A DNA stretch of 13,212 bases. It comes from RGIG7213 sp045636245 (lineage in GTDB: Bacteria > Bacillota > Clostridia > Oscillospirales > CAG-272). The stretch is from positions 1-13,212 of the forward strand of contig JAZTXA010000125.1 of assembly GCA_045636245.1 (NCBI GenBank), in the 5' to 3' direction. A program made the translations under genes and the position numbers. Below are positions 12,666 through 13,212 of this stretch, piece after piece; positions within the stretch are counted from its first letter, which is position 1, and every line of letters starts with the position of its first letter. The notes under the pieces were generated by a model that was given only the letters and a program-made list of their open reading frames with translations, did not search any database and was not told the DNA's origin.

Positions 12666-13212
12666 TTGGTAAGAAAACAAATGTGTGACTTAGTTTCTAT
12701 AATAATGCCGTCTTACAATACAGGGGCATTTATAAAACAGACAATCGAATCGGTGCTGGCACAAACGTATCAGCATTGGGAATTATTGATAGTAGATGAC
12801 TGTTCGACTGATAACACAGATGAAATTGTAGAAGAATACCTGGCTGATGAACGTATAACATACATTAAGAATGAATCAAACAGCGGCGCGGCGGTGTCGC
12901 GCAACAGAGCGTTAAGGGAAGCAAAAGGAAAATGGATTGCTTTTCTTGACAGTGACGATTTGTGGGAGCCTGATAAATTACAGCGGCAATTGTCGTTTAT
13001 GAAAGAAAATGATTATCACTTCTCATACACAAATTATATCGAAATAGACGAAAGTTCAATTCCAAACGGAAAAAGCATTACCGGCCCTAAGCATATAACA
13101 AAGCTTGGAATGTACCTCTATTGTTGGGTTGGCTGTTTAACGGTGATGTACGATGCAGAAGCCGTTGGATTGATTCAGGTAGCAGATATAAGAAAAAATA
13201 ACGATTATGCCA
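12666..13212 (+). CDS. Family 2 glycosyltransferase, N-terminal part (runs off the window)
   Basis: The visible 182 codons form the GT-A fold of a GT2 enzyme that adds a sugar from a nucleotide donor to a growing lipid-linked glycan on the cytosolic face of the membrane. The start of the fold is VSIIMPSYNT. VDDCSTDNT is the nucleotide-binding loop, and FLDSDDLWEPDKL carries the metal-binding DxD. NESNSGAAVSRNRAL is the usual linker with its conserved Gly-Ala and Arg-Asn. The frame is open to the end of the window. TTG 12666 is chosen for its ribosome binding site; ATG 12681 would remove five residues. It lies 422 bases after the phosphoglycosyl transferase, with a pseudogene between, and I see no clear promoter of its own. 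The donor and acceptor cannot be read from this part. Confidence 0.88.
   Translation, partial: MVRKQMCDLVSIIMPSYNTGAFIKQTIESVLAQTYQHWELLIVDDCSTDNTDEIVEEYLADERITYIKNESNSGAAVSRNRALREAKGKWIAFLDSDDLWEPDKLQRQLSFMKENDYHFSYTNYIEIDESSIPNGKSITGPKHITKLGMYLYCWVGCLTVMYDAEAVGLIQVADIRKNNDYA

Overview
The window looks like a chromosomal segment of a low-GC, endospore-forming member of the Clostridia (Bacillota). The evidence is AT-rich spacers, strong AAGGAGG-type ribosome binding sites, consensus sigma-A promoters, a ClpC-type ATPase, a SpoIID-domain/peptidoglycan-binding operon of a kind I associate with Clostridia, and a DUF1858 CxxC protein. I see no insertion sequence, phage gene or CRISPR array. The species cannot be named from the sequence alone.

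Layout. (1) 1-346, minus strand: the first 36 codons of a DAHP synthase (AroF type), the entry enzyme of aromatic amino acid synthesis. Upstream lies a leader that looks like textbook ribosome-mediated attenuation: a 27-codon ORF with 5 Phe and 4 Tyr codons, an 18-pair antiterminator whose 5' arm contains the leader stop codon, and an overlapping intrinsic terminator. (2) 440-611: a consensus promoter, tRNA-Lys(UUU) and a long terminator hairpin. (3) 612-760: a hairpin-rich spacer of unknown role. (4) 772-1946: a beta-lactamase-fold serine hydrolase with its own promoter, convergent across a shared bidirectional terminator with (5) a two-gene minus-strand operon (2013-3964). That operon encodes a lipoprotein made of PstS-like halves in swapped order, then a membrane-anchored alpha/beta hydrolase. 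(6) 4103-6496: a three-gene plus-strand operon of a beta-sandwich protein, a SpoIID-domain protein with three peptidoglycan-binding repeats, and a two-repeat peptidoglycan-binding protein. None has a signal peptide. clpC (6559-9012) follows in the same direction. (7) 9040-9299: a small CxxC DUF1858 protein with its own promoter, convergent with a two-TM membrane protein (9362-9934, minus). (8) 10116-end: the start of a surface-glycan locus with a consensus promoter, a DegT-type sugar aminotransferase, a PglC/EpsL-type phosphoglycosyl transferase, the frame-broken remains of a hexapeptide-repeat acetyltransferase, and a family 2 glycosyltransferase that runs off the window.

How the genes fit together. 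The glycan block is coherent: the aminotransferase makes an amino-sugar nucleotide, the phosphoglycosyl transferase loads the first sugar on the lipid carrier, and the GT2 enzyme extends it. The acetyltransferase that would complete a bacillosamine-like route is present only as a relic. The cell-wall operon is most simply read as a spore-associated system, but this rests on domain content and a weak sigma-E-like box.

The most interesting signals are the Phe/Tyr leader-peptide attenuator, the swapped-half PstS-like lipoprotein coupled to a hydrolase, the signal-less SpoIID operon, and the decayed acetyltransferase.
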